Assembly (NCBI GenBank): GCA_900540545.1
Contig: UQGJ01000068.1
Coordinates: 1 to 14,658, forward strand
Origin: an uncultured Eubacteriales bacterium
GTDB taxonomy: Bacteria > Bacillota > Clostridia > Oscillospirales > Oscillospiraceae
DNA length: 14,658 bases
Reading direction: 5' to 3'
Notes under the pieces: model-generated
Database searches by the model: none
Seen by the model: the letters and a program-made list of their open reading frames with translations, nothing else
What the model was told of the DNA's origin: nothing
Made by a program: the position numbers and the translations under genes
In this document: positions 1 to 5,450 of the stretch, in pieces
Layout: every line of letters starts with the position of its first letter
Position numbering within the stretch: position 1 is the stretch's first letter

Positions 1-10
1 TTTTCTTTCC

Positions 11-68
11 GTCCTCTTTCTCAAACGAGAAAGAGGACCCCCGCGCGGGAGCGCCATCCCCCGGAGGG
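11..68. repeat. Palindromic intergenic element, left edge of window
   Basis: A perfect 12-bp inverted repeat (11-22 with 27-38, loop AAAC) is followed by GC-rich sequence and the 11-mer CCCCCGGAGGG at 58-68. There is no T-run on either side, so it is not a simple terminator. The combination of a CTTTCT/AGAAAG palindrome and this 11-mer recurs in opposite orientation at 14593-14626, which suggests a dispersed repeat family. Its function is unknown. The rest of 1-196 holds only the dacF leader; I found no convincing promoter there (TATAGA at 136-141 lacks a partner -35 box). Confidence 0.5.
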
Positions 69-196
69 TCTCCGCCCCCGCGGAGCGGGTACTCCTGCTT
101 GCTCAACTCAAAATCAATGCCCGCATTTTTTCCAGTATAGAAAAAGAGCTTCCTCCACATCCTTTTCCTAGGATTTGATTATGGAGGAGAAGCCCT

Positions 197-1330
197 ATGA
201 AACGATTTCTCGCGGCCATGTTATGCGCTGCCCTGCTGGTCCTGCCCGCCGCCGCCGTGAACGGCGCGCCGGAGGTGGCGTGCGCCTCCGCCGTCCTCAT
301 GGAGAAGGAGACGGGGACCATTCTCTTTGAACAGAATTCCCACGACAAGCTGGAACCCGCCAGCGTCACCAAGGTCATGACCCTGCTGCTGGTCATGGAG
401 GCTGTGGACTCCGGGCGGCTGAAGCTGGAGGACATGGTCACCGTCTCCGCCCACGCCGCCTCCATGGGCGGCTCCCAGGTCTTTTTGAAGGAGGGGGAGC
501 AGATGACGGTCAACGACATGCTCAAGGCCGTGGCCGTGGTCTCCGGCAACGACGCCGCCGTGGCCCTGGCCGAGCACATCGCCGGCAGCGAGCCTGCCTT
601 CGTGGAGCGGATGAACCAGCGGGCGGCGGAGCTGGGCATGGCCGACACCAACTTCGTCAACTGCACCGGCCTGCCCGCCGCCGGGCACCTCACCAGCGCC
701 CACGACATCGCCCTCATGTCCCGGGAGCTGATTTTGAACCACCCCAACATCCGCAACTACACCACCATCTGGATGGACTCCATCCGGGACGGGGCCTTCC
801 AGCTTGCCAACACCAACAAGCTGGTCCGCTTCTACGAGGGGGCCACGGGCCTGAAGACCGGCTCCACCGACTCGGCCCTCTACTGCCTGTCCGCCACCGC
901 CGAGCGGGACGGCATGGAGCTCATCGCCACGGTGATGAAGGGCCAGACCTCGGACCTGCGGTTCGAGAGCGCCAAGGCCATGCTGAACTTCGGCTTCGCC
1001 AACTATACCTTATTGGATGTGAAGCCCGACCAGGCCCTGGCCCCGGTGGACGTGGTCCTGGGCGAGGCGTCCACCGTCCAGCCGGTGCTGGCCGCATCCG
1101 GCCGCATTTTGGTGGACAAGGCCGCCATCAACGACGTGACCACCGACATCCGCCTGGCCGACAGCGTGGAGGCCCCCGTGGAGGCGGGCCAGAAGCTGGG
1201 CGAAATGGTGGTCAGCGTGGCGGGGGTGGAGCAGCAGACCATCCCCATCGTGGCCGACCAGGCCGTGGAGCGGCTCACCCTCCCCGGCATCTTCGTCAAG
1301 TTCGTCAAGGGCCTGTTCATGGCCGGGTAA
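197..1330 (+). CDS. dacF: Serine-type D-Ala-D-Ala carboxypeptidase (PBP5/DacF family)
   Basis: Low-molecular-weight penicillin-binding protein that trims the terminal D-alanine from peptidoglycan pentapeptides outside the membrane (family knowledge). The 377-residue product is close to the usual length. Visible: a signal peptide (residues 1 to ~24, MKRF then a hydrophobic Ala/Leu run, likely cut near A20 or A24); the three penicillin-binding motifs SVTK (56-59, nucleophile S56), SGN (116-118) and KTG (220-222); and a C-terminal PBP5_C-like beta domain (about 275-360). The end, FVKFVKGLFMAG, could be the membrane-associating amphipathic helix typical of the family. Start ATG 197 has GGAGG at 184-188, 8 bases away; an upstream ATG at 181 is out of frame. 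The gene stands alone and ends at a shared terminator. The family call is firm; the exact symbol (dacF versus dacA/dacB) is less so. Confidence 0.93.
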   Translation: MKRFLAAMLCAALLVLPAAAVNGAPEVACASAVLMEKETGTILFEQNSHDKLEPASVTKVMTLLLVMEAVDSGRLKLEDMVTVSAHAASMGGSQVFLKEGEQMTVNDMLKAVAVVSGNDAAVALAEHIAGSEPAFVERMNQRAAELGMADTNFVNCTGLPAAGHLTSAHDIALMSRELILNHPNIRNYTTIWMDSIRDGAFQLANTNKLVRFYEGATGLKTGSTDSALYCLSATAERDGMELIATVMKGQTSDLRFESAKAMLNFGFANYTLLDVKPDQALAPVDVVLGEASTVQPVLAASGRILVDKAAINDVTTDIRLADSVEAPVEAGQKLGEMVVSVAGVEQQTIPIVADQAVERLTLPGIFVKFVKGLFMAG

Positions 1331-1331
1331 G

Positions 1332-1369
1332 AAAAGGCTCTGCGGGGTGAAACCCGCAGAGCCTTTTTT
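1332..1369. terminator. Bidirectional rho-independent terminator between dacF and the SLH-protein gene
   Basis: A perfect 11-bp GC-rich stem (1336-1346 with 1353-1363, loop GTGAAA) is extended by AAAA (1332-1335) and T6 (1364-1369). It follows the dacF stop directly. Read on the minus strand it lies just beyond the stop of the convergent gene, with a TTTT tract, so it probably serves both. Confidence 0.93.
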
Positions 1370-1374
1370 CAGTG

Positions 1375-3036
1375 TTACTGAATCCGCATATTATATAGGG
1401 CAACGCCTTGGGCGTTGTTATTGCCGGAATCCAGGAAGTCGAAGCGCATTTGCCGTACGCCGCTGACATCATAGGAGTGCTCCATAGGCGCGGTGCCTGC
1501 GTCCACGTCGAATTCGTCTACAAATTTGCCGTCAAAGTACAACGCGACACGCCCGCCCTTTGAACTGGGTTTACTGTCGGTAGGGGCAGAGGTGAAGGTC
1601 AGGGTTTGATAATCGCCATTCAGGTTAAAGATTGCCATGACGCCGGTGTGGAGTTTCTTGCCGACCATGCCGTCGCGGCAGGTCTCGCCCATGATGGAAA
1701 AGGATGCCTGGTCGTTCTCCGTATAAAAATCAAGACCAAAGTTGTAGTAAGGAGGCCGGTCTAACAGCAGATTTCCGGTGCTGCCCTTGTCAGGGGAAAA
1801 CACTTTGGCATCAGGCAGGGGAACCTGCGAGGAAGAGACGCGCATATCGTATAAGGCCACACCGTGCGCAGAATTGTTGCCGGAATCGAGGAATTCGATG
1901 CGCAATTGCTTGACGTCCTTGACATTGTAGGAGTGGTCTGTGGGCATGGTGAAGCTGTCCACGTCAAACTCATCGGCAAATTTATCATCCAAGTAAATTG
2001 CGATACGCCCGCCGTCGATTTTGCTGTCTGTGGGCGCGGCGGTAAATGCCACGGTCTGATATTCACCGTTCAGGTTAAACGATGCCTTGACGCCGGAGTA
2101 GTTTTTCTTGCCCACGAGACCATCGCGGTGGGTGACGCCCAGTACGGAGAAGGATGCCCGGTCAGCGTCGGAATAAAGGGTGAGCCCGCTGTTCTGGTAG
2201 GGCGGGCAGTCCTGAAGCAGATACCCCGTCTTTGCCGGCTCCGGCTCCGGGCTGGGTTCCGGCTTGGTGCTGGGCGTCGGTGTGGGAGTCGCGCTGGGTG
2301 TGGGCGTCGGCGTCGGCGTTGCAGAGGGCGTGGGGGTGGGGGTCACGGTGGCGGAGGGCTCCGGCGTGGGGGCCTCCCCGGTCCAGACGCCCTTCTGGAT
2401 GGCCAGCTCCCGGGTAAAGACGCCGTCGGCCACCAGCTTTTCCGCCAGGGTCTGGCTGCCGTCCTTGAAGGTCTGGGTCAGGGCGGCGTAGGAGATGTCC
2501 GCCATGGTGCCGCGGGTGGTGGTCCCGCCCAGGAATTCGTCGGCCTGGGTCCGGGTCAGCAGGCCGGTGGACACGGCCTTGTCCACCGAGGTGTTCCAGG
2601 CGAAGTCCCCCTGGGCGTCGTCGTAGCCCAGGGCCCGCAGCACGAAGGTGAGGTACTCCTCCAGGGTGATGTAGGCGGTGGAGCCGAAGGTGTCGGCGGA
2701 GGTGCCCTTGGTCAGGCCGTGCTTCCAGGCATAGCCCACGTAGGGGTCGCCCCAGGAGGGCACGTCGGTGAAGGGGTGGGCGTAGGCGCTCTTGACGGCC
2801 TCCTGGTCGCCGCCCAGCAGGCGCACGAACATGGTCATGCCCTCGATGCGGGTGGGGCGCTTGTCCAGCTCGAAGCCGGAGTCGGTGCCCTGGAAGAGGC
2901 CCAGCTCGTTGAGGGCGTAGGCGTGTTCCACGGTGGCGTTGGCGGCGCTGGCGCTGGGGAACAGGGAGATGGCCGGGGCCATGAGGCACAGGGCCAGACA
3001 GAGGGCGAGCAGCTTGGCATACATGGATTTCATCAT
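1375..3036 (-). CDS. Secreted SLH-domain surface protein with two tandem beta-rich (NPCBM-like) domains
   Basis: 553 residues. Signal peptide 1 to ~32 (MMKSMYAKLL, Leu/Ala core, SASA-A). Residues ~35-215 resemble S-layer-homology modules (FTDVPSWGDPYVGYAWKHGL at 89-108, then an LRALGY-type helix), which in other proteins bind secondary cell-wall polymers. A Pro/Thr/Ser linker (~222-268) leads to two copies of a ~130-residue domain (about 271-400 and 421-553) sharing roughly 80 of 130 residues, including PPY, RDG.VGKK, FNLNG.YQT, APTDSK, DEFDVD and LDSGNN. The pattern recalls NPCBM-like carbohydrate-binding sandwiches (inference). Start: ATG at 3036 (or 3033), with AAGGAG at 3043-3048 six bases upstream; the open frame runs further but that part has no signal. 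The repeat half is poorer in GC than the SLH half. A surface-attached polysaccharide-binding role is plausible but unproven. Confidence 0.8.
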   Translation of the reverse strand: MMKSMYAKLLALCLALCLMAPAISLFPSASAANATVEHAYALNELGLFQGTDSGFELDKRPTRIEGMTMFVRLLGGDQEAVKSAYAHPFTDVPSWGDPYVGYAWKHGLTKGTSADTFGSTAYITLEEYLTFVLRALGYDDAQGDFAWNTSVDKAVSTGLLTRTQADEFLGGTTTRGTMADISYAALTQTFKDGSQTLAEKLVADGVFTRELAIQKGVWTGEAPTPEPSATVTPTPTPSATPTPTPTPSATPTPTPSTKPEPSPEPEPAKTGYLLQDCPPYQNSGLTLYSDADRASFSVLGVTHRDGLVGKKNYSGVKASFNLNGEYQTVAFTAAPTDSKIDGGRIAIYLDDKFADEFDVDSFTMPTDHSYNVKDVKQLRIEFLDSGNNSAHGVALYDMRVSSSQVPLPDAKVFSPDKGSTGNLLLDRPPYYNFGLDFYTENDQASFSIMGETCRDGMVGKKLHTGVMAIFNLNGDYQTLTFTSAPTDSKPSSKGGRVALYFDGKFVDEFDVDAGTAPMEHSYDVSGVRQMRFDFLDSGNNNAQGVALYNMRIQ

Positions 3037-3042
3037 TAGCAA

Positions 3043-3048
3043 CTCCTT
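3043..3048 (-). promoter_or_regulatory. Ribosome-binding site fixing the start of the SLH-protein gene
   Basis: AAGGAG on the minus strand lies 6 bases before ATG 3036. It decides for this start over an in-frame start 129 codons upstream at 3423, whose extra sequence overlaps the small gene 3105-3293 and looks unlike protein. No separate promoter is evident in 3049-3104, so co-transcription with the upstream small gene is likely. Confidence 0.8.
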
Positions 3049-3104
3049 ATGAAATGATTTCGGGCGCGCAGGGGACCAGAGGGCCATGGCCGGAGGAGGA
3101 ATGG

Positions 3105-3293
3105 TTACGCGTCGCCGGGCGGGTCCTCGTGTTCTGTGGGGGTTTGTTTGATATGGCTGGGGGCGTCGGGCTCGTCCAGATAGCCCTCGGCCTTCTTGGA
3201 GGCCCGGGCCAGTTCCAGCAGATACCGCTGCCGGTTGGGGGAGAGCTGCTCCATGATCGCTTCCATCTCCCGGCGCATGTCCTCCTGCTTCAT
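3105..3293 (-). CDS. 62-residue micro-protein sharing a helical module with the divergent XRE regulator
   Basis: Not a named family to me. The 62-residue product is charged: residues 1-37 look helical (MKQEDMRREMEAIMEQ...) and the rest is acidic and Pro-rich, probably disordered. Residues 13-34 (IMEQLSPNRQRYLLELAR start) match residues 79-100 of the regulator at 3422-3769 (IFEELRPETQQYLLTMAR) at 10 of 22 positions. No DNA-binding domain, signal peptide or membrane segment is present. Support for it being real: AGAGGTG at 3301-3307 seven bases before the ATG, and an upstream promoter with a perfect TTGACA box. It precedes the SLH-protein gene by 68 bases in the same direction. The shared helix could let it pair with the regulator as a modulator or antirepressor; that is inference. 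Confidence 0.7.
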   Translation of the reverse strand: MKQEDMRREMEAIMEQLSPNRQRYLLELARASKKAEGYLDEPDAPSHIKQTPTEHEDPPGDA

Positions 3294-3319
3294 CCATAAA
3301 CACCTCTCTTTTGAATGTT

Positions 3320-3347
3320 AGTTTATCACAAATGAATAAAATGTCAA
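3320..3347 (-). promoter_or_regulatory. Leftward sigma-A promoter for the micro-protein gene
   Basis: On the minus strand TTGACA (3347-3342), a 16-base spacer and TAAACT (3325-3320), preceded by TGA as an extended -10 element. Predicted transcription starts near 3313, giving a leader of about 20 bases with the ribosome site. GTGATAA (3329-3323) overlaps the -10 box. Confidence 0.7.
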
Positions 3348-3366
3348 TGAAACTGGTAGATTTTAC

Positions 3367-3395
3367 TTGCAATTCTCTCCGTAAGGTGATAATCT
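3367..3395 (+). promoter_or_regulatory. Rightward promoter of the XRE regulator with a GTGATAA box
   Basis: TTGCAA (3367-3372), a 17-base spacer and TAATCT (3390-3395) preceded by TGA; GATAAT at 3388-3393 is an alternative -10. GTGATAA (3386-3392) sits on the -10, mirroring the leftward promoter. From GTGATAA onward the two promoters agree at 18 of 27 positions when each is read in its own direction, so these are candidate operators for the regulator. Confidence 0.6.
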
Positions 3396-3421
3396 GATAT
3401 GACAAAGGGGGCACGCCTGAC

Positions 3422-3769
3422 ATGTATCACCGCCTAAAAGAGCTGCGCCGGGCCTTGGGCATGAACCAGAATGATTTTGCCAAGCGGCTGGGATTGAGCC
3501 AATCCACTCTGGCCATGATCGAGGTGGGCAAGCGTAATTTTAACGAAAAGCACCTGAAGCTGGTCTGCTCGGCCTTCAAGGTCAGCGAGAAATGGCTGCG
3601 CACCGGGGAGGGGGAGATGTTCGACGCATCGCCCTACGAGGGGGAATTCCTGTCCATTTTTGAGGAACTCCGCCCGGAGACCCAGCAGTATCTGCTGACC
3701 ATGGCGCGGGAGCTTTTGAACACCCAGACCCAGCTTCTGGACCGCCCTTCTGATACCAAGGACAACTGA
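3422..3769 (+). CDS. XRE-family helix-turn-helix transcriptional regulator
   Basis: 115 residues. The N-terminal half is a Cro/C1-type HTH (about 3-60): LKELRRALGMNQNDFAKRLG, then the recognition region LSQSTLAMIEVGKRN, then KVSEKWLRTGEGEMF, typical of phage-type and housekeeping XRE repressors. A short hinge (67-75) leads to a helical C-terminal segment, FLSIFEELRPETQQYLLTMA (76-95) continuing to ~100, which in such regulators is a likely oligomerisation helix, and a polar tail. ATG 3422 is preceded by AAAGGGGG ending 10 bases upstream. It is divergent from the micro-protein gene 3105-3293, which repeats the C-terminal helix. Family behaviour suggests self-regulation through the GTGATAA boxes between them. 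Target genes beyond this locus are unknown. Confidence 0.88.
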   Translation: MYHRLKELRRALGMNQNDFAKRLGLSQSTLAMIEVGKRNFNEKHLKLVCSAFKVSEKWLRTGEGEMFDASPYEGEFLSIFEELRPETQQYLLTMARELLNTQTQLLDRPSDTKDN

Positions 3770-3806
3770 GGGCGGGACCGGGTTCATTCTTTTCAAGATT
3801 TTTTTC

Positions 3807-3847
3807 AAAAAAAGGTCCGGGGCGTGTTTTCACGCTCCGGACCTTTT
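3807..3847. terminator. Bidirectional rho-independent terminator between XRE and sigma-factor genes
   Basis: A 13-bp stem (3814-3826 with 3831-3843, one G-T pair, loop TTTT) is flanked by A7 (3807-3813) and T4 (3844-3847). The stronger U-tract is on the minus strand, so it serves the convergent sigma-factor gene (stop at 3869) at least as well as the XRE gene (stop at 3769). Confidence 0.88.
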
Positions 3848-3868
3848 GCGAGAAGGGCTGGTGTGCAT

Positions 3869-5218
3869 TTAGGGGGTATAGGCGTCCCGGCCGTAGGTCA
3901 TAAAGGTGTCCCGCTCATAGAGGATGGCGGTCACCGCGCCGTCGGTGCAGTTGATCTGGCAGACCAGGCTGTGGTCCTCCGAGGCGTTATAGAGGAGGAC
4001 GCCTGCGCCGCCCAGGGGGTACTCCATATAGTTGGGACCAAAGCCCGGCAGGATTGCCTGGGCGTCGGCCTGGCTGCTGCCCAGCCGCAGGCCCAGCAGG
4101 CTCACGTCCTCGGGCAGGACCATCTGCTCCACGGTGCCGGTGGCGGTCTCCACCTGGGCCGACATCCAGGGGTCCCGCCAGACATACTCCTCCCGGTAGT
4201 CCCCGTAGGCCGAGATGGACTCCGGCTGGCCCCGCAGGGCGATGAGGTCGTCGATGGAGCCACCCAGGATGGCGGCCGGGTCAAAGCTCTGGACCTCCAC
4301 CGCCGCCGATGGGGTGGGGGGGACGGTCTCTGTGGGAGTGGGGGGCGGCGTGGGCTGGACCACCTGGGTGGGGGCAACGGCGGGGGCGCCGGCTCCGCTC
4401 CGCAGGGCGGCGGGGATGCCCACGGCGGCCCCCACCACCACGGCGGCGGCCACCGCGCCCGCGGCCACCTTCACGCCGATGCCGGTACCGGCCCTGGCCG
4501 CCCGCTTGGCGGCCTTGACCCCTGCGGATTTGGCCGCCTTGAAGCCGGTCCGCTCCAGGATGGCGGCGGGCACCGGGGGCAGGGGGAGGGACTCGGCCTC
4601 TTCCTGAAGCAGCCGCCCCAGAAAGGGGAAGATGACGTAGAGCTTGTTGCCCCGGCGTTCTTCCTCCTCCACCTGGGCCTTGAGGGTGGCCCGGGCGGCG
4701 GAGAGGCGGCTTTTCACCGTGCCGGTGCTCACCTCCATGAGCTGGGCGATCTCCTCCACGGTGAGCTCGTCATAATAATAAAGGTAGACCGTCAGCTTCT
4801 GCTTTTCCGGCAGGGCGTCGATCATCCGGGTGATGATCTGCCGCTTGGCGGCCATGTCCATGTAGAGGTCGGGGACGGCGGCGGTCTCGTCCTCCGGGAG
4901 ATTGCCGATGACTTCGCGCTCCTCCTCGTCGGTGCGGAAGAGCTCCGGCCGCTTCTTTTTCCACTGGTTCCTGCATAGGTTGACCACGATGGTCTTGACC
5001 CACTTGGGGGCCGTCATGGGGTCCCGGAGGGTGGGCAGACCCTCCAGCACCTTGACGTAGGCCTCCTGGGTCAGGTCCTCGGCGTCGGGCACGTTGCCCA
5101 CCATTTTCAGCGCGGTATAGTAGATCATGGGCTCGATCTGCCGCAGCAGGTCGGCCAGGGCGGCGGCGTCGCCGGCCTGGGCCCGGCGTACCAGCTCGGC
5201 CAGTTCGGAAATAGACAT
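3869..5218 (-). CDS. Sigma-70 family (ECF-type) sigma factor with C-terminal transmembrane segment and external domain
   Basis: 449 residues, more than twice a normal ECF sigma factor. Region 2 spans about 25-93 (DAEDLTQEAYVKVLEG at 45-60; KWVKTIVVNLCRNQWKKKR). Region 4 spans about 125-182, with the HTH LTVEEIAQLMEVSTGTVKSR (152-171). A basic stretch (~225-245) precedes one predicted membrane helix (VAAGAVAAAVVVGAAVGIPA, 251-270), then a Pro/Thr linker (~283-304) and a C-terminal domain (~310-449) whose two halves each look like a short beta repeat ending in TGTVEQMVL or DGAVTAILY. The positive-inside rule puts the sigma part in the cytoplasm and the C-terminus outside. Start ATG 5218 has GGGGGA about 7 bases upstream; the longer frame to 5386 crosses the promoter. 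No anti-sigma gene is adjacent, so the extension may do the sensing (inference). It is divergent from glgB, but no link to glycogen is shown. Confidence 0.85.
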   Translation of the reverse strand: MSISELAELVRRAQAGDAAALADLLRQIEPMIYYTALKMVGNVPDAEDLTQEAYVKVLEGLPTLRDPMTAPKWVKTIVVNLCRNQWKKKRPELFRTDEEEREVIGNLPEDETAAVPDLYMDMAAKRQIITRMIDALPEKQKLTVYLYYYDELTVEEIAQLMEVSTGTVKSRLSAARATLKAQVEEEERRGNKLYVIFPFLGRLLQEEAESLPLPPVPAAILERTGFKAAKSAGVKAAKRAARAGTGIGVKVAAGAVAAAVVVGAAVGIPAALRSGAGAPAVAPTQVVQPTPPPTPTETVPPTPSAAVEVQSFDPAAILGGSIDDLIALRGQPESISAYGDYREEYVWRDPWMSAQVETATGTVEQMVLPEDVSLLGLRLGSSQADAQAILPGFGPNYMEYPLGGAGVLLYNASEDHSLVCQINCTDGAVTAILYERDTFMTYGRDAYTP

Positions 5219-5267
5219 TGGACATTCCCCCGCTTTTTCGTTTTTTCTTTTCGATTTCGACACAAAA

Positions 5268-5276
5268 AGTATACCA
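5268..5276 (-). promoter_or_regulatory. Extended -10 promoter of the membrane-anchored sigma-factor gene
   Basis: On the minus strand TGG-TATACT: TATACT at 5273-5268 with the extended element at 5276-5274. No good -35 hexamer lies 17 bases upstream (TTTTCT). It would start transcription about 45 bases before ATG 5218. Whether the factor reads its own promoter cannot be told from the sequence. Confidence 0.55.
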
Positions 5277-5308
5277 GAAAAATACCTGGAAGAAAAGCGG
5301 CTGTTCCC

Positions 5309-5345
5309 TTGACGGGATATGGGAAGTGTTGTATAATTCATACAA
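5309..5345 (+). promoter_or_regulatory. Main glg operon promoter with a dyad over the -10 box
   Basis: TTGACG (5309-5314), a 17-base spacer and TATAAT (5332-5337), an almost ideal sigma-A promoter. Predicted start is near 5344, giving a leader of roughly 100 bases that contains a small hairpin (5366-5371 with 5377-5382). The -10 box lies inside the dyad TTGTATAATTCATACAA (5329-5345, arms TTGTAT/ATACAA), a possible operator. A further TATAAT at 5409-5414 has no matching -35 box. Confidence 0.88.
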
Positions 5346-5431
5346 ATAACTTGGCGGAACTGCCGATAGCGGCTAGCGCTATACACAAAGGCGGCCGTTG
5401 GGCCATCCTATAATATGGATAATATTACCAA

Positions 5432-5441
5432 AGAAGCGAGG
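5432..5441 (+). promoter_or_regulatory. Ribosome-binding site favouring the internal glgB start
   Basis: AGAAGCGAGG ends 3 bases before ATG 5445 and 9 bases before ATG 5451. The upstream in-frame ATG at 5415 has no ribosome site (TATAAT directly precedes it). Spacing favours 5451. Confidence 0.5.
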
Positions 5442-5450
5442 CGCATGACC

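Noticed and set aside
2264..2360. Short repeats resembling a minisatellite
   Set aside because: They simply encode the Pro/Thr/Ser linker (PTPTPSAT units) of the SLH protein on the minus strand; interesting only as a hypervariable linker.
1864..3039. 391-codon plus-strand frame opposite the SLH-protein gene
   Set aside because: Gly/Val-rich translation with no domain; the minus-strand product has a signal peptide, SLH-like modules and tandem domains.
3037..3423. N-terminal extension of the SLH protein up to an ATG at 3423
   Set aside because: It would put about 129 non-conserved residues before a clean signal peptide and overlap the 62-residue gene; AAGGAG sits directly before ATG 3036.
3824..4978. 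384-codon plus-strand frame opposite the sigma-factor gene
   Set aside because: Its start lies inside the terminator hairpin and its translation is Gly/His-rich; the minus strand encodes clear sigma regions 2 and 4.
5219..5386. N-terminal extension of the sigma factor to an ATG at 5386
   Set aside because: It runs through the gene's own extended -10 promoter and the glgB promoter; ATG 5218 has a GGGGGA ribosome site and gives the standard sigma N-terminus.
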